DNA from: Syntrophales bacterium
GTDB lineage: Bacteria; Desulfobacterota; Syntrophia; Syntrophales; UBA5619
NCBI GenBank assembly: GCA_030654195.1
Contig: JAURXV010000022.1
Location: forward strand, 1 to 34,803
Length of the DNA: 34,803 nt
Direction: 5' to 3'
Below are positions 26,015 to 33,837 of this stretch, piece after piece. The notes under the pieces are model-generated. The model did no database searches. It was not told the origin of the DNA and was given only the letters and a program-made list of their open reading frames with translations. Every line of letters begins with the position of its first letter. Within the stretch, counting starts at the first letter, position 1. Both the position numbers and the translations under genes were made by a program.

Positions 26015-26451
26015 GGGGCGGTCCGTCCGTTTCCCCCTTCATGGGGCAAGGTATCGAGATAGCCTTGAAGGATGATGCAGGCGGCCAGCCGGTCGACGAC
26101 CGCCCTTTGCTTCTCCCGGCGCACGCCGGTTTCCCGTAGGAGCCTCTCCGCCTCCTTGGTGGAGAAGGTTTCATCCCGGCGGATTATGGGCATGGAGAGA
26201 CGGGTCTCCAGCCGCCGGGCGAACCGGTTGACCTTATCGCACTGGATCCCCTCGCTGCCGTCGAGGCGGAGCGGATAACCGACGACGATCTTTTCGACGC
26301 CGAAGCGCTCGACGAACCCGGCGATCGCCGCGAGATCCGCATCGCGGTTCTTCCGGACGACGGTGGCGATCCCCCGGGCGGTCATCCCAAGCTCATCGCA
26401 GATTGCAACGCCGATCCTCCGATCGCCAAAATCGAGCCCCAGCACCCTCAT
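26011..26451 (-). CDS. ruvX: Putative pre-16S rRNA nuclease RuvX/YqgF
   Basis: 146 residues with the RNase H-like YqgF fold: 'MRVLGLDFGDRRIGVAICDELGMTARGIATV' with the catalytic Asp in the first strand, 'IVVGYPLRLDGSEG' and the C-terminal 'RRDETFSTKEAERLL' and 'VDRLAACIILQGYLD' carrying the other acidic residues. Bacterial YqgF takes part in 16S rRNA 5'-end maturation. The ATG follows GAAGGGA. It is coupled to mltG by a 4-bp overlap, a common ruvX-mltG pairing, and directly precedes the dcw cluster here. Confidence 0.95.
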   Translation of the reverse strand: MRVLGLDFGDRRIGVAICDELGMTARGIATVVRKNRDADLAAIAGFVERFGVEKIVVGYPLRLDGSEGIQCDKVNRFARRLETRLSMPIIRRDETFSTKEAERLLRETGVRREKQRAVVDRLAACIILQGYLDTLPHEGGNGRTAP

Positions 26452-26749
26452 CTATCATCCCTTCGACATATCGTATACTCATAAATCATCGGCCGTCAAA
26501 ATCCAACTTATTTCTACCGCGAGTCCATGTATCATCGCCATCGCCTTGTGTTATCGCGCCCCACTTTTTTCGATCCGCGATAAGGAAGAATGAGGGTTTC
26601 AGGGTCGCAATAGATGAATACGGGCAAAGTCCTTTGTAAGTTTGAGATGATCGATGGTGGTTCGGTGCCCGAATGCCGGTCCGAAACCGATAGCGCCGAT
26701 TTTCAATTTCGCCGGCAGGGGTGGGATTGGGGGGCGCAACAGAGAGGGC
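26452..26749. other. Non-coding gap between cytochrome b and ruvX
   Basis: About 300 bp without a convincing gene. It holds a putative ruvX promoter at its left end and an inverted repeat TTATCGCG (26551-26558) / CGCGATAA (26576-26583) with a 17-nt loop and no T-run. Inside the loop, on the minus strand, AAAAGTGGGGC matches the distal MraZ box region by 11 nt, but there is no second box at 10-bp spacing. Nothing else recognised. Confidence 0.6.
26472..26499 (-). promoter_or_regulatory. Candidate promoter for ruvX-mltG
   Basis: On the minus strand TTGACG (26499-26494), 16-bp spacer, TATACG (26477-26472), about 20 bp before the ruvX ATG and its GAAGGGA ribosome site. The -35 matches 5 of 6 and the -10 matches 4 of 6 consensus bases. 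Confidence 0.45.
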
Positions 26750-27406
26750 TCAATGCTTCGAAGGGGAGTCTTCCGGCATCTCTTCAAAGCCCACGATCAT
26801 TGCCTTGATGTGGTCGAAGATGTGGTGCCCCATCGTACACATGTAGAGGTGGACGATCAAATTTAACAGAAACAGGTAACTTGCCACAACATGCAGCGCA
26901 ACGAGCAGCCTGACTCCGCCCAGCCAATCGATCACGCCGCGGAAGAAGAAGATGTCGCTGAAGAGGATGCCCGTGATGACAATCAATGGGGTAATCACGA
27001 GCATGACAGAGCCGTAGGCGATCTTCTGCAAAGGATTGAACTTCCCTTCCGCAGTCGGAATGAAAGGATTTTCGCTTCCCTGGAATAGGCCAAAGATGTA
27101 GTAGCGCGCCTGCTTCCCCAAGGTTGGGAGATCCGCCGGCCGCAGGAGGTAATGGGTTCGGAAGCTACCGCTGGCAAGGATATAGACCGACCAGAAGAGG
27201 AAGGAGAGGGCCATCGCATAACCGATGTACTTATGGATCATGACGACCACACTGTATTCGGGGATCCAGACGGCCATCTGGCGGGCGAGCTCTTCGATCC
27301 CCGGCACCCTGATCTGGATGCCGGTGATCATCAGCGCGATGACGATCACCGCATTGATCCAGTGCCATATTCGGATGGTCAGCGTATGGAGGAAAACCTT
27401 TTTCAT
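26750..27406 (-). CDS. Membrane cytochrome b subunit (FdnI/PhsC/HydC-like, PF01292 type)
   Basis: 218 residues with four main membrane helices. Four histidines sit where di-haem b proteins of the formate dehydrogenase gamma / Ni-Fe hydrogenase cytochrome b family place them: H15 ('RIWHWINAVIVIALMITGIQI'), H58 ('MIHKYIGYAMALSFLFWSVYI'), and H172 with H186 in the last helix ('LLVALHVVASYLFLLNLIVHLYM'). Such subunits exchange electrons between the quinone pool and a periplasmic redox partner. The ATG overlaps the stop of the multihaem cytochrome gene (ATGA), so the two proteins are very probably one complex. Exact family and direction of electron flow are inferred. Confidence 0.88.
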   Translation of the reverse strand: MKKVFLHTLTIRIWHWINAVIVIALMITGIQIRVPGIEELARQMAVWIPEYSVVVMIHKYIGYAMALSFLFWSVYILASGSFRTHYLLRPADLPTLGKQARYYIFGLFQGSENPFIPTAEGKFNPLQKIAYGSVMLVITPLIVITGILFSDIFFFRGVIDWLGGVRLLVALHVVASYLFLLNLIVHLYMCTMGHHIFDHIKAMIVGFEEMPEDSPSKH

Positions 27407-29067
27407 CGTTTCACCAGTATTCGCAGCAGCGCGTGCGCCAGGATCGAGAGAATCACCAGGATCACCAGGATCACCCCGACAAGGTCGATCAACTTGAAAC
27501 CGAGGCTCTTGGCGTAAGCGGGTGAACCCTCCGGCGCTTTGCCGAGCAGGGCGTAGATGTCATCCTTCGTGATTCTTTCTTCCCCGAGGAGGTAGATATC
27601 CAAAGCCATTCCGATGGGGTAGACGGAGAGCAGCGTGCCTTTGACCGGGATATAGATGTGCCGGTCCTTTTCAGGCAGAATAAGGTACATGGAATTGTAG
27701 AAATGGGCCTGAGGCGAGTGACAGGTGACGCAGTTCCTCTCCTTAAGCCTCGTGACCGAGTAGTCATGATGCACCTTCGTAACGAGAATTTCCGCATCGA
27801 CGAAGATCGTTTTCCCCATCTTTTTCTTCAGGTCAACGACGAAACGGCCGATCTCCTCGCCCTTGACAATGTTTTCCGCGTAGGTGTTGATGACCGACTT
27901 GAGATGTACATCTTTGCCGAAGACCCGTTCGAGATCTTCGTATTGCAGAGCGCTTTTCTTATTGCCCTTTTTATCCGCAAAGAAGAAGACAATGCTCTTT
28001 TCCGAGCCCGGGCTATGGCAGGTCGTGCACTCGAGGTAGTCGAAATGGAGCGCGGTGTTCGGCAGCCATTCGTGCCGGGTGATGTAGTCCTTGTGGCAGC
28101 GGGAGCAGATCGCAATCCGTTCCTTGGCGTTGAACTCCTTGTACGTATTGATCAAGTGAGGGTTATGGCAGTCGGTGCAGGAGGTGGCCCCCTTCTTGGC
28201 ATGAATGGATTTTTCATAGGTATGGTAGACCTGCTCGTGGCAGCGAACGCAGACCTTGTCGGTGATCTTATCCTTGGAGATGTGGCAGTCGGTACACCGG
28301 ACCCCTTTCTGTCCGTGGACGGTCTTGGGGAACTCGCGGAGGGACGGGAATTCAGGGATGAAAACCGAGGGCGTGACCGGTACGCTGTAGCCTGTCGCGT
28401 CGGTGATCCTTCCCACCGCGCTGGCAAAGCGGGTCCTCTTTTCGTGACACTCGCCGCAGTCTGCGGCTTTGGGCATGATCTCATGGTCATCGCCATAGGC
28501 CCAGTATTGCTTCTCTAACTTATAGCCCTTATACTTCTGATCAAGCAGGGCCTCAAAGGCATGCCACTCGGCCGGGTCGGCAAAACCGTTGCCATCCCGG
28601 TCAACGGCCTTCCTCTCCAGGGTCGCCCCCCTGGGTAGCGTAACCGTCGCCGTGATCCCGCTCTTATCCAGCTTGCCGTGGCAGGCGACGCAATTCAGCG
28701 CGGCGAGGTGTTTGGCCTTGGAAGGCAGCGTCTTATGGGCGACGTTGGGGTGACAGGAGGCGCAATCCGCCCCCTTTTTTTTCTTATGGAGCTCATGGCA
28801 TTGATTGCACTCAAGGCCCTTGGATTTGTGGATGCCGGCCGAGTAGCGCTCGACGGTCTTCTGGTGGCAGGCATTGCATGCGGGAGGCGCGAGCTTCTCC
28901 TCGTGAGGGATCTCTTTAATGCCGATGTGGCAGTCCGTGCAGGCAATGCTTTCGTGGGAGGTCCTTTTTTTGAACTTTTCGTGGCAATCGAAACAGTCGT
29001 CCGACAGAACGGCGGCCCCGACGGGGGAACTCAGGATCAGAAAAAAGATGATGACAAGAATCGGCAT
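27403..29067 (-). CDS. Membrane-anchored 13-haem c-type cytochrome
   Basis: 554 residues from the ATG at 29067 (MPILVIIFFLILSSPVGAA, a clear Sec signal peptide). Upstream in-frame codons are ignored because the signal begins here and a promoter lies at 29109-29136. Thirteen CxxCH haem-c motifs are visible: six clustered before residue ~130, the rest after ~220, with a large haem-free loop between. That loop contains a perfect EF-hand-type calcium loop at ~156-167 (DRDGNGFADPAE). The C-terminus has one hydrophobic helix ('LIDLVGVILVILVILSILAHALL'), so the periplasmic haem domain is tethered to the inner membrane. It is coupled to the downstream cytochrome b by an ATGA overlap, suggesting a quinone-to-periplasm electron conduit. 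Confidence 0.92.
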   Translation of the reverse strand: MPILVIIFFLILSSPVGAAVLSDDCFDCHEKFKKRTSHESIACTDCHIGIKEIPHEEKLAPPACNACHQKTVERYSAGIHKSKGLECNQCHELHKKKKGADCASCHPNVAHKTLPSKAKHLAALNCVACHGKLDKSGITATVTLPRGATLERKAVDRDGNGFADPAEWHAFEALLDQKYKGYKLEKQYWAYGDDHEIMPKAADCGECHEKRTRFASAVGRITDATGYSVPVTPSVFIPEFPSLREFPKTVHGQKGVRCTDCHISKDKITDKVCVRCHEQVYHTYEKSIHAKKGATSCTDCHNPHLINTYKEFNAKERIAICSRCHKDYITRHEWLPNTALHFDYLECTTCHSPGSEKSIVFFFADKKGNKKSALQYEDLERVFGKDVHLKSVINTYAENIVKGEEIGRFVVDLKKKMGKTIFVDAEILVTKVHHDYSVTRLKERNCVTCHSPQAHFYNSMYLILPEKDRHIYIPVKGTLLSVYPIGMALDIYLLGEERITKDDIYALLGKAPEGSPAYAKSLGFKLIDLVGVILVILVILSILAHALLRILVKR

Positions 29068-29108
29068 AGTATCCCGTATCGAGCAAGAGAGATCGTCAAC
29101 GCGGAGGC

Positions 29109-29136
29109 ATAATAAATTTTTTACCGGGTTTGTCAA
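29109..29136 (-). promoter_or_regulatory. Sigma-70-like promoter for the cytochrome c/b operon
   Basis: On the minus strand TTGACA (29136-29131), 16-bp spacer, TATTAT (29114-29109), ~42 bp before the cytochrome ATG. The -35 is perfect and the -10 matches 5 of 6. It indicates that the cytochrome pair is transcribed separately from cooC upstream. Confidence 0.65.
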
Positions 29137-29213
29137 GAAAAAATATCGGCAGATGGGCCGTCCCGATGTTGCGGAAAAGAGAAATGGGCGGTATCCAGAT
29201 AATTTCGAAGCCG

Positions 29214-29954
29214 TCAAGACTTTAAAGCGGAGATGATCTTGGCGGCAATCCGATCGAGCTGTTCCCGCTCCGCAAGATCAAGCACGGAAGAGGATGCAAG
29301 CTGCCGGGACGCAAGAGAGGGCAGGACTGGAATGGTCGCCGTCAAGGGAGGGAGACCTTCCATGTCGGGCAAGCGGAAATCGTCGGGGGCGCGATTGATG
29401 ATCAACACCTGACGGGGAAGTCCCATTTCCCTGGCCAGCACACTGATGCGGGAGGCCGTCTGCAGGCTCCTCATGCTGGGTTCGCTCACTACGATGAGCC
29501 CATCCACAGACTGGACGGTGCCGCGTCCCAGATGTTCCACGCCGGCCTCCAGATCCACGATGACCCATTGCCGATTTTCGATGATCAGGTGGGCGAGCAA
29601 TGCCTTGACCAGAGCGTTCGGCGAACAGGCGCAACCGCCTCCGGCGCCTGCAATGGTACCCATCACCAGGAGTTTGAGATGAGCAACCTTTTTGGAGAGC
29701 CGCTCCGGCAGGTCTTCAACAGCGGGATTTAAGCGGATGAATCCTTCTCCGACCCGCTCTCGAATCAGCTCTTTCTCCTGGATCAGAGGCAAAGGAATGT
29801 CGCTTTCCGGAAGGCCGAGCGCCTGCCCCAGCGAAAGCGCCGTATCCGCATCGAGGAGCCAGACCTCTTCCCCCTGACGGGCCAGATAATCGCCGATCCA
29901 GACCGCCAGCGATGTTTTTCCTACCCCGCCTTTTCCCGCAATCGCAAGCTTCAT
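29214..29954 (-). CDS. cooC: CooC-type nickel-insertion ATPase (CODH maturation)
   Basis: 246 residues from the ATG at 29954, with GGGAGGA upstream; the in-frame extension to 29996 lacks homology. SIMIBI/MinD-like ATPase: deviant Walker A 'IAGKGGVGKTS' (~5-15), switch region 'VWLLDADTALSLGQALGL', the C-x-C metal site C108-A-C110 in 'GGGCACSPNALVKALLAH', and 'IVDLEAGVEHLGRGT', a near-exact CooC signature. CooC dimers bind Ni(II) through the C-x-C pair and use ATP to load nickel into the C-cluster of CO dehydrogenase or acetyl-CoA synthase. No CODH gene lies in the window. It is preceded by a Cys-rich mini-protein gene on the same strand. Confidence 0.9.
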   Translation of the reverse strand: MKLAIAGKGGVGKTSLAVWIGDYLARQGEEVWLLDADTALSLGQALGLPESDIPLPLIQEKELIRERVGEGFIRLNPAVEDLPERLSKKVAHLKLLVMGTIAGAGGGCACSPNALVKALLAHLIIENRQWVIVDLEAGVEHLGRGTVQSVDGLIVVSEPSMRSLQTASRISVLAREMGLPRQVLIINRAPDDFRLPDMEGLPPLTATIPVLPSLASRQLASSSVLDLAEREQLDRIAAKIISALKS

Positions 29955-30004
29955 ATCCGATTTCCTCCCAGCCCCGTCGAGAAGGGCGAAAAACACGGTT
30001 CTTC

Positions 30005-30211
30005 CTACCCGTCCCGCGCGTCTTTCTTCCTACGGTCACGAGACATTTCCCAGATCACACACTGGCTTCTGAATTTGCAGTATAATTTTGGGTCCATGCA
30101 TTCACAACAATGATCGATATTCAGGCATTCGCAACACTTCCTGCAAAAGCCTGTTTCGTGCTTCTGACAGACGGCCAAGGCCTCCCGAACCGGATGGATC
30201 CTGCAACGCAT
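30005..30211 (-). CDS. Small cysteine-rich putative metal-binding protein next to cooC
   Basis: 68 residues from the ATG at 30211 (site AGGAAAGAG upstream; a TTG at 30256 is an alternative). Eleven cysteines at 3, 15, 23, 26, 27, 29, 35, 36, 38, 45 and 51, plus His at 6, 18 and 34, giving a B-box-like opening (C-x2-H-P ... C-x2-H ... C-x2-C) followed by CxC, CCxC and isolated Cys. The C-terminal ~15 residues are highly charged. No signal peptide, so cytoplasmic. It lies 50 bp upstream of cooC and probably shares its transcript, so a role in metal handling for CODH maturation is a reasonable guess. I do not recognise a named family with certainty. Confidence 0.75.
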   Translation of the reverse strand: MRCRIHPVREALAVCQKHETGFCRKCCECLNIDHCCECMDPKLYCKFRSQCVIWEMSRDRRKKDARDG

Positions 30212-30771
30212 CTCTTTCCTATCCTGGTTCCGTGCATGGTTTTCTTCGCAAAACAATCATCATTACGGCATGTTGAGAATTTTCTTGTGTCTCCCGGATA
30301 GCGGTCACCCGGCACATAAATTGGTTTTCTATCACGATTCATGATATCTGAAAACAATAATGTTGCCATGCGGCGTCGGGGGTCCCCCTGCTCGACATCC
30401 ACATTTCTTCCGAAGACCGCACGCCGGACTTGAGGAAATATGTCACAGCATATAAATGTAAAGCTATAATCTTATTATGTCTATTTCGATTGATGGGGTG
30501 AAAAAGATAGCGGGGAAAGGGTGAAAGAAGGTAAAATATGTCTTGTAAATCATCTGAAACTGATTTAGCCTGCAAAACAGCAGATTGATTGTGGTCGTTT
30601 CCGTTTTTTATCCCTTCAACCAAGATGAGGGTTCAAGATGAACGATTCCAGAGGACATAGACCCACAACCCAAAACTTGGGAGGTGGGTTTTTTTATTTC
30701 CGATTTCGGGTGGACACGAGTTTCATCGAACGTAACATCGTTGCAACGCTAGGGCACATCACGCACCAATC
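30212..30771. other. 560-bp divergent intergenic region between the Cys-rich gene and the histidine kinase
   Basis: More AT-rich than the flanks on the left. It must carry the promoters for both divergent units, but no consensus pair is convincing (TATAAT at 30465-30470 has no good -35; TTGATT at 30585-30590 has only a weak -10). It holds one clear plus-strand intrinsic terminator at 30661-30695, upstream of which there is no gene on that strand. A 94-codon frame on the minus strand (30339-30623) has no recognisable features and was not called. Confidence 0.6.
30661..30695 (+). terminator. Intrinsic terminator with no upstream gene (possible sRNA or leader)
   Basis: Stem ACCCAC / GTGGGT plus inner CCCAA / TTGGG around loop AAC, with one internal AA/AG mismatch, followed directly by seven T residues. 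Clear rho-independent form on the plus strand only. Nothing coding lies upstream on that strand for more than 400 bp, and the kinase ATG is 77 bp downstream. A small hairpin (GTTCA-AGA-TGAAC) sits ~25 bp before it. Confidence 0.75.
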
Positions 30772-32430
30772 ATGAGATATCCGAAGATATTTAAATTTGT
30801 CATTCGCCTGACCGATTCGATCGGGGTAAAATTCTTCGTTTTACTGACCGTTTTGCTGATGCTTTCTTTTGGGATTGTGACCTATGTCAACATCTATTTT
30901 TTTACGACACTTTTCCGGGAAGATATCGTCAGCAATGCTGTTCAGGTAAGCAACGTGATCAAACGGGCTACTTATGACAGCATGCTGAATAATCGTCGGG
31001 ATGATTTAACCAACACGATTCTGAGCATCGGCAAGGAAGATGTATTTAAAGGGATACGGATTTATAACAAGGCAGGGATAATCACCTTTTCGGACAAACC
31101 GGAAGATATTGGCCAAGTCGCTGATAAAAGAGCAGAGCAGTGTTATGTATGTCACGAAGAAGAGCCGGCAAAGGGAATTATTCCCACCAAAGACCGCACC
31201 CGGACATTGAAATCCGCTGAAGGATTCCGAATTTTGGGTCTGATTGACCCGATCGAGAATGAGCCTGCATGTTATAACGCCGCTTGTCATGCCCACTCTT
31301 CCAAGGAAAAGTTGTTGGGAATTCTTGATGTCAAACTATCTCTGGAGAAGGGAGATCAAAGAATTATCGAGACCAGAAACAAGATGATTTTCTACTCCGC
31401 CATTCTGATCTTGATCACGGCCCTCGTAAAGGGTTGGTTCATCCGGAAAATGATCCACGCCCCCATAAAAAAGTTGAACGATGCCACCCGGGAAGTGGCC
31501 AATATGAACCTGGACTATAAGGTGGCTATACATTCCCGGGATGAGCTGGGTAATTTAGCTGCTTCTTTCAACAAAATGACTTATCAACTGAAAGAGGCAA
31601 ACGAAGATATCAATAACTGGTCTTCTCAGTTGGAGAACCGGGTGAAAGAGAAAACCATAGAACTTGAGAAAACCCAGTCGCGGTTGATACTGGTAGAAAA
31701 GATGGCCTCGATGGGAGAACTTTCGGCCATGGTGGCCCACGAAATCAACAACCCCCTTTCCGGTATTCTCTCCTATGCCAAGGTCTCATCCAAATATCTG
31801 AACCGAGGCAATATCGATTCCGAGATTTTAGAATCGGTGAAACAAAATCTGACCTTCATTGGCGATGAAGCAAAAAGGTGTGGCAGTATTGTCAAAAATT
31901 TGATGATCTTTGCAAGAAAGACCTCGGGGGACCTTAAAGAAGAACACCTGAATACAATCATTGATAACAGCATTAGAGTCATTGACCACAGTGTCAAGAT
32001 GAAAGAGCTGACGCTTGTCAAAGAGCTGGATCAGGGGAATGACTTAATCCATTGCGATGCAGGTGGAATCCAGCAGATTTTGGTTGCCTTGATCGTTAAT
32101 TCTATCGAGGCGGCTTCCCGTGGCGGAAAAATAACCATTAAAACCGACTACAGGACAGAGAAAGACCGGATTTGGATTATGGTGACGGACGAAGGCAAGG
32201 GGATACCCGCCGATGTGCTTCCCCGTATATTTGAACCTCTATTTTCCACGAAGGCGAAAAACACGGGGCTGGGTTTATCCATGGTTTACGGAATTGTGGA
32301 ACAACACGCCGGCGTCATTGACGTAAAATCTGAAGTAGATCGGGGCACGACTTTTACCATTGTCCTTCCCCGGGTATCCTCTAAAATGGAAAATCAGGGC
32401 AGACAAACACTGTCGAACCTGATTCGATGA
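30772..32430 (+). CDS. Sensor histidine kinase with haem-c-type motifs in its extracytoplasmic domain
   Basis: 552 residues. Helix 1 (~17-40), an extracytoplasmic domain (~45-200), helix 2 (~204-224), HAMP (~228-275), a coiled coil ('QLENRVKEKTIELEKTQSRLILVEK'), HisKA with phospho-acceptor H323 in 'MVAHEINNPLSGILSYA', and HATPase_c with N-box 'CDAGGIQQILVALIVNSIEAA', G1 'DEGKGIPADVLPRIFEPLFSTKAKNTGLGLSMVYGIVEQH'. The sensor domain contains C124-YVC-H128, a standard haem-c site, and C167-YNAAC-H173, a CX4CH variant, so it may bind one or two haems and sense redox state, O2, NO or CO. It is 39 bp upstream of its response regulator. Shine-Dalgarno weak. Cognate pair by position and NtrB-like kinase type. 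Confidence 0.92.
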   Translation: MRYPKIFKFVIRLTDSIGVKFFVLLTVLLMLSFGIVTYVNIYFFTTLFREDIVSNAVQVSNVIKRATYDSMLNNRRDDLTNTILSIGKEDVFKGIRIYNKAGIITFSDKPEDIGQVADKRAEQCYVCHEEEPAKGIIPTKDRTRTLKSAEGFRILGLIDPIENEPACYNAACHAHSSKEKLLGILDVKLSLEKGDQRIIETRNKMIFYSAILILITALVKGWFIRKMIHAPIKKLNDATREVANMNLDYKVAIHSRDELGNLAASFNKMTYQLKEANEDINNWSSQLENRVKEKTIELEKTQSRLILVEKMASMGELSAMVAHEINNPLSGILSYAKVSSKYLNRGNIDSEILESVKQNLTFIGDEAKRCGSIVKNLMIFARKTSGDLKEEHLNTIIDNSIRVIDHSVKMKELTLVKELDQGNDLIHCDAGGIQQILVALIVNSIEAASRGGKITIKTDYRTEKDRIWIMVTDEGKGIPADVLPRIFEPLFSTKAKNTGLGLSMVYGIVEQHAGVIDVKSEVDRGTTFTIVLPRVSSKMENQGRQTLSNLIR

Positions 32431-32469
32431 AGCACCTATGATTTCTCAAAATGAAAAAGGAGACAACCT

Positions 32470-33837
32470 GTGAAACCGGAAGAGATAGGAATACTGATTG
32501 TTGATGATGAAGCCTCGGTGAGGGATTCTCTTTACCAATGGTTCAAGGCCGATGGTTATCGGGTCGATACCGCCGAAGAAGCTACCAGCGCCTTGAAGAA
32601 GCTTCAAGAAAATCCATGGGACATCATCCTGCTGGACATCAAGATGCCTGGCATGGATGGAATAGAACTTCAGAATCGCATCAAGCAGATTGATAAGAAT
32701 ATTGTTACCATTATCATTACGGCTTATGCCGCTGTGGATACCGCCATCCAGGCGCTGAAGGACGGGGCCTTTGACTACGTTACCAAGCCGATCGATCCCG
32801 ACGACTTGAGCAGACTGATCCGGAACGCCATCGAGAAGAGAAGGCTTGTCACGGAAAACATTCAACTGCGCCAACAGATTGAAGAGCTGTCGCTTCCCGA
32901 TGAGGTGGTGGGAGAGAGTCCTGCCATGAAGAGGGTGATGGAGATGGTGAATACCGTAGCCAAAACCGATTCTACCGTTATGATTCTGGGGGAAAGCGGA
33001 ACCGGAAAAGAGCTCATTGCCCGGGCAATCCACAGCCGAAGTTCACGCAGATATTTTCCGATTATTACCATTAACTGCGGCGCTTACCCGGAAGGTCTGC
33101 TGGAAAGCGAGCTCTTCGGTCATGAAAAAGGGGCCTTTACCGGGGCCATATACCGAAGAAAGGGAAAGCTGGAGATGGCCGATAAAGGGACTCTCTTTCT
33201 GGACGAGATCGGAAATATCAGTGAAAAGATGCAGATGGATCTTCTTCGGGTCATTGAAACCAAGAATTTTACCAGGCTGGGGGGGGATAAGGCCATTGAT
33301 GTCGATTTTCGGGTGATCTCTGCGACCAACAAAGACCTGGAAAAGGCAATCAAGGAAGGAATCTTCCGAGAAGATCTCTACTATCGGTTAAATGTATTTT
33401 CCATTTTGTTGCCTCCGCTTCGGGAAAGGAGAACGGATATCCCTTTGATTGCCAAGTATTTTTTGAGCAAATATGCCCAATCCATGAATAAAAATGTGGT
33501 CGATTTTTCCCCGCAGGCGATGGAGATGTTTATAGGATATGATTGGCCGGGCAATATCCGGGAGGTTAGAAATGTAGTTGAAAGGGCGATAGTCGTAGCA
33601 CAGGGACCCCAGATTCAAGTAGAGGATATCTCTTTTCCCTTTCCATCTCCGGCGACTCCTTCCGGCGGAGCCTCCCTGGAAGAAGTGGAAAAAGATCAAA
33701 TCTTGAAAATATTGAATCAAACGAAGGGAAATATCGCTCAGGCGGCGGAAATTCTTAAGATCAGCCGGCTTACCATTTACAACAAGATTGAAAAATATCA
33801 CCTGAAAAGGGATGATCTTTATAAGCAGTATCTGTGA
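32470..33837 (+). CDS. Sigma-54-dependent response regulator (NtrC family)
   Basis: 455 residues starting at a GTG with AAGGAGAC upstream. Receiver domain with phospho-acceptor D56 ('DIILLDIKMPGMDG') and acidic pair 12-13, linker, then AAA+ domain with Walker A 'GESGTGKE' (174-181), the sigma-54 contact loop GAFTGA (221-226), Walker B 'GTLFLDEIG' (~240-248) and a Fis-type helix-turn-helix at the end ('GNIAQAAEILKISRLTIYNKIEKYHL'). On phosphorylation by the adjacent kinase it should activate sigma-54 promoters. No upstream activating site could be identified in the window; possible targets are the nearby redox genes, but no -24/-12 element was found there. Intact. Confidence 0.97.
   Translation: MKPEEIGILIVDDEASVRDSLYQWFKADGYRVDTAEEATSALKKLQENPWDIILLDIKMPGMDGIELQNRIKQIDKNIVTIIITAYAAVDTAIQALKDGAFDYVTKPIDPDDLSRLIRNAIEKRRLVTENIQLRQQIEELSLPDEVVGESPAMKRVMEMVNTVAKTDSTVMILGESGTGKELIARAIHSRSSRRYFPIITINCGAYPEGLLESELFGHEKGAFTGAIYRRKGKLEMADKGTLFLDEIGNISEKMQMDLLRVIETKNFTRLGGDKAIDVDFRVISATNKDLEKAIKEGIFREDLYYRLNVFSILLPPLRERRTDIPLIAKYFLSKYAQSMNKNVVDFSPQAMEMFIGYDWPGNIREVRNVVERAIVVAQGPQIQVEDISFPFPSPATPSGGASLEEVEKDQILKILNQTKGNIAQAAEILKISRLTIYNKIEKYHLKRDDLYKQYL

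Noticed and set aside
26551-26583. TTATCGCG/CGCGATAA inverted repeat with a single MraZ-like box as a second MraZ operator
   Set aside because: Only one GTGGG box; MraZ sites need at least two or three boxes at 10-bp spacing. No T-run, so not a terminator either.
26599-26787. 62-codon minus-strand frame overlapping the end of cytochrome b
   Set aside because: No ribosome site, overlaps a supported gene, no recognisable feature.
28150-28175. Sigma-54 promoter-like TGGCA-N5-TGCA within the cytochrome gene
   Set aside because: It is created by the coding pattern of a CxxCH haem motif on the opposite strand and has no downstream gene in that direction.
30339-30623. 94-codon minus-strand frame in the divergent intergenic region
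   Set aside because: No recognisable motif or convincing ribosome site; composition resembles translated intergenic DNA.
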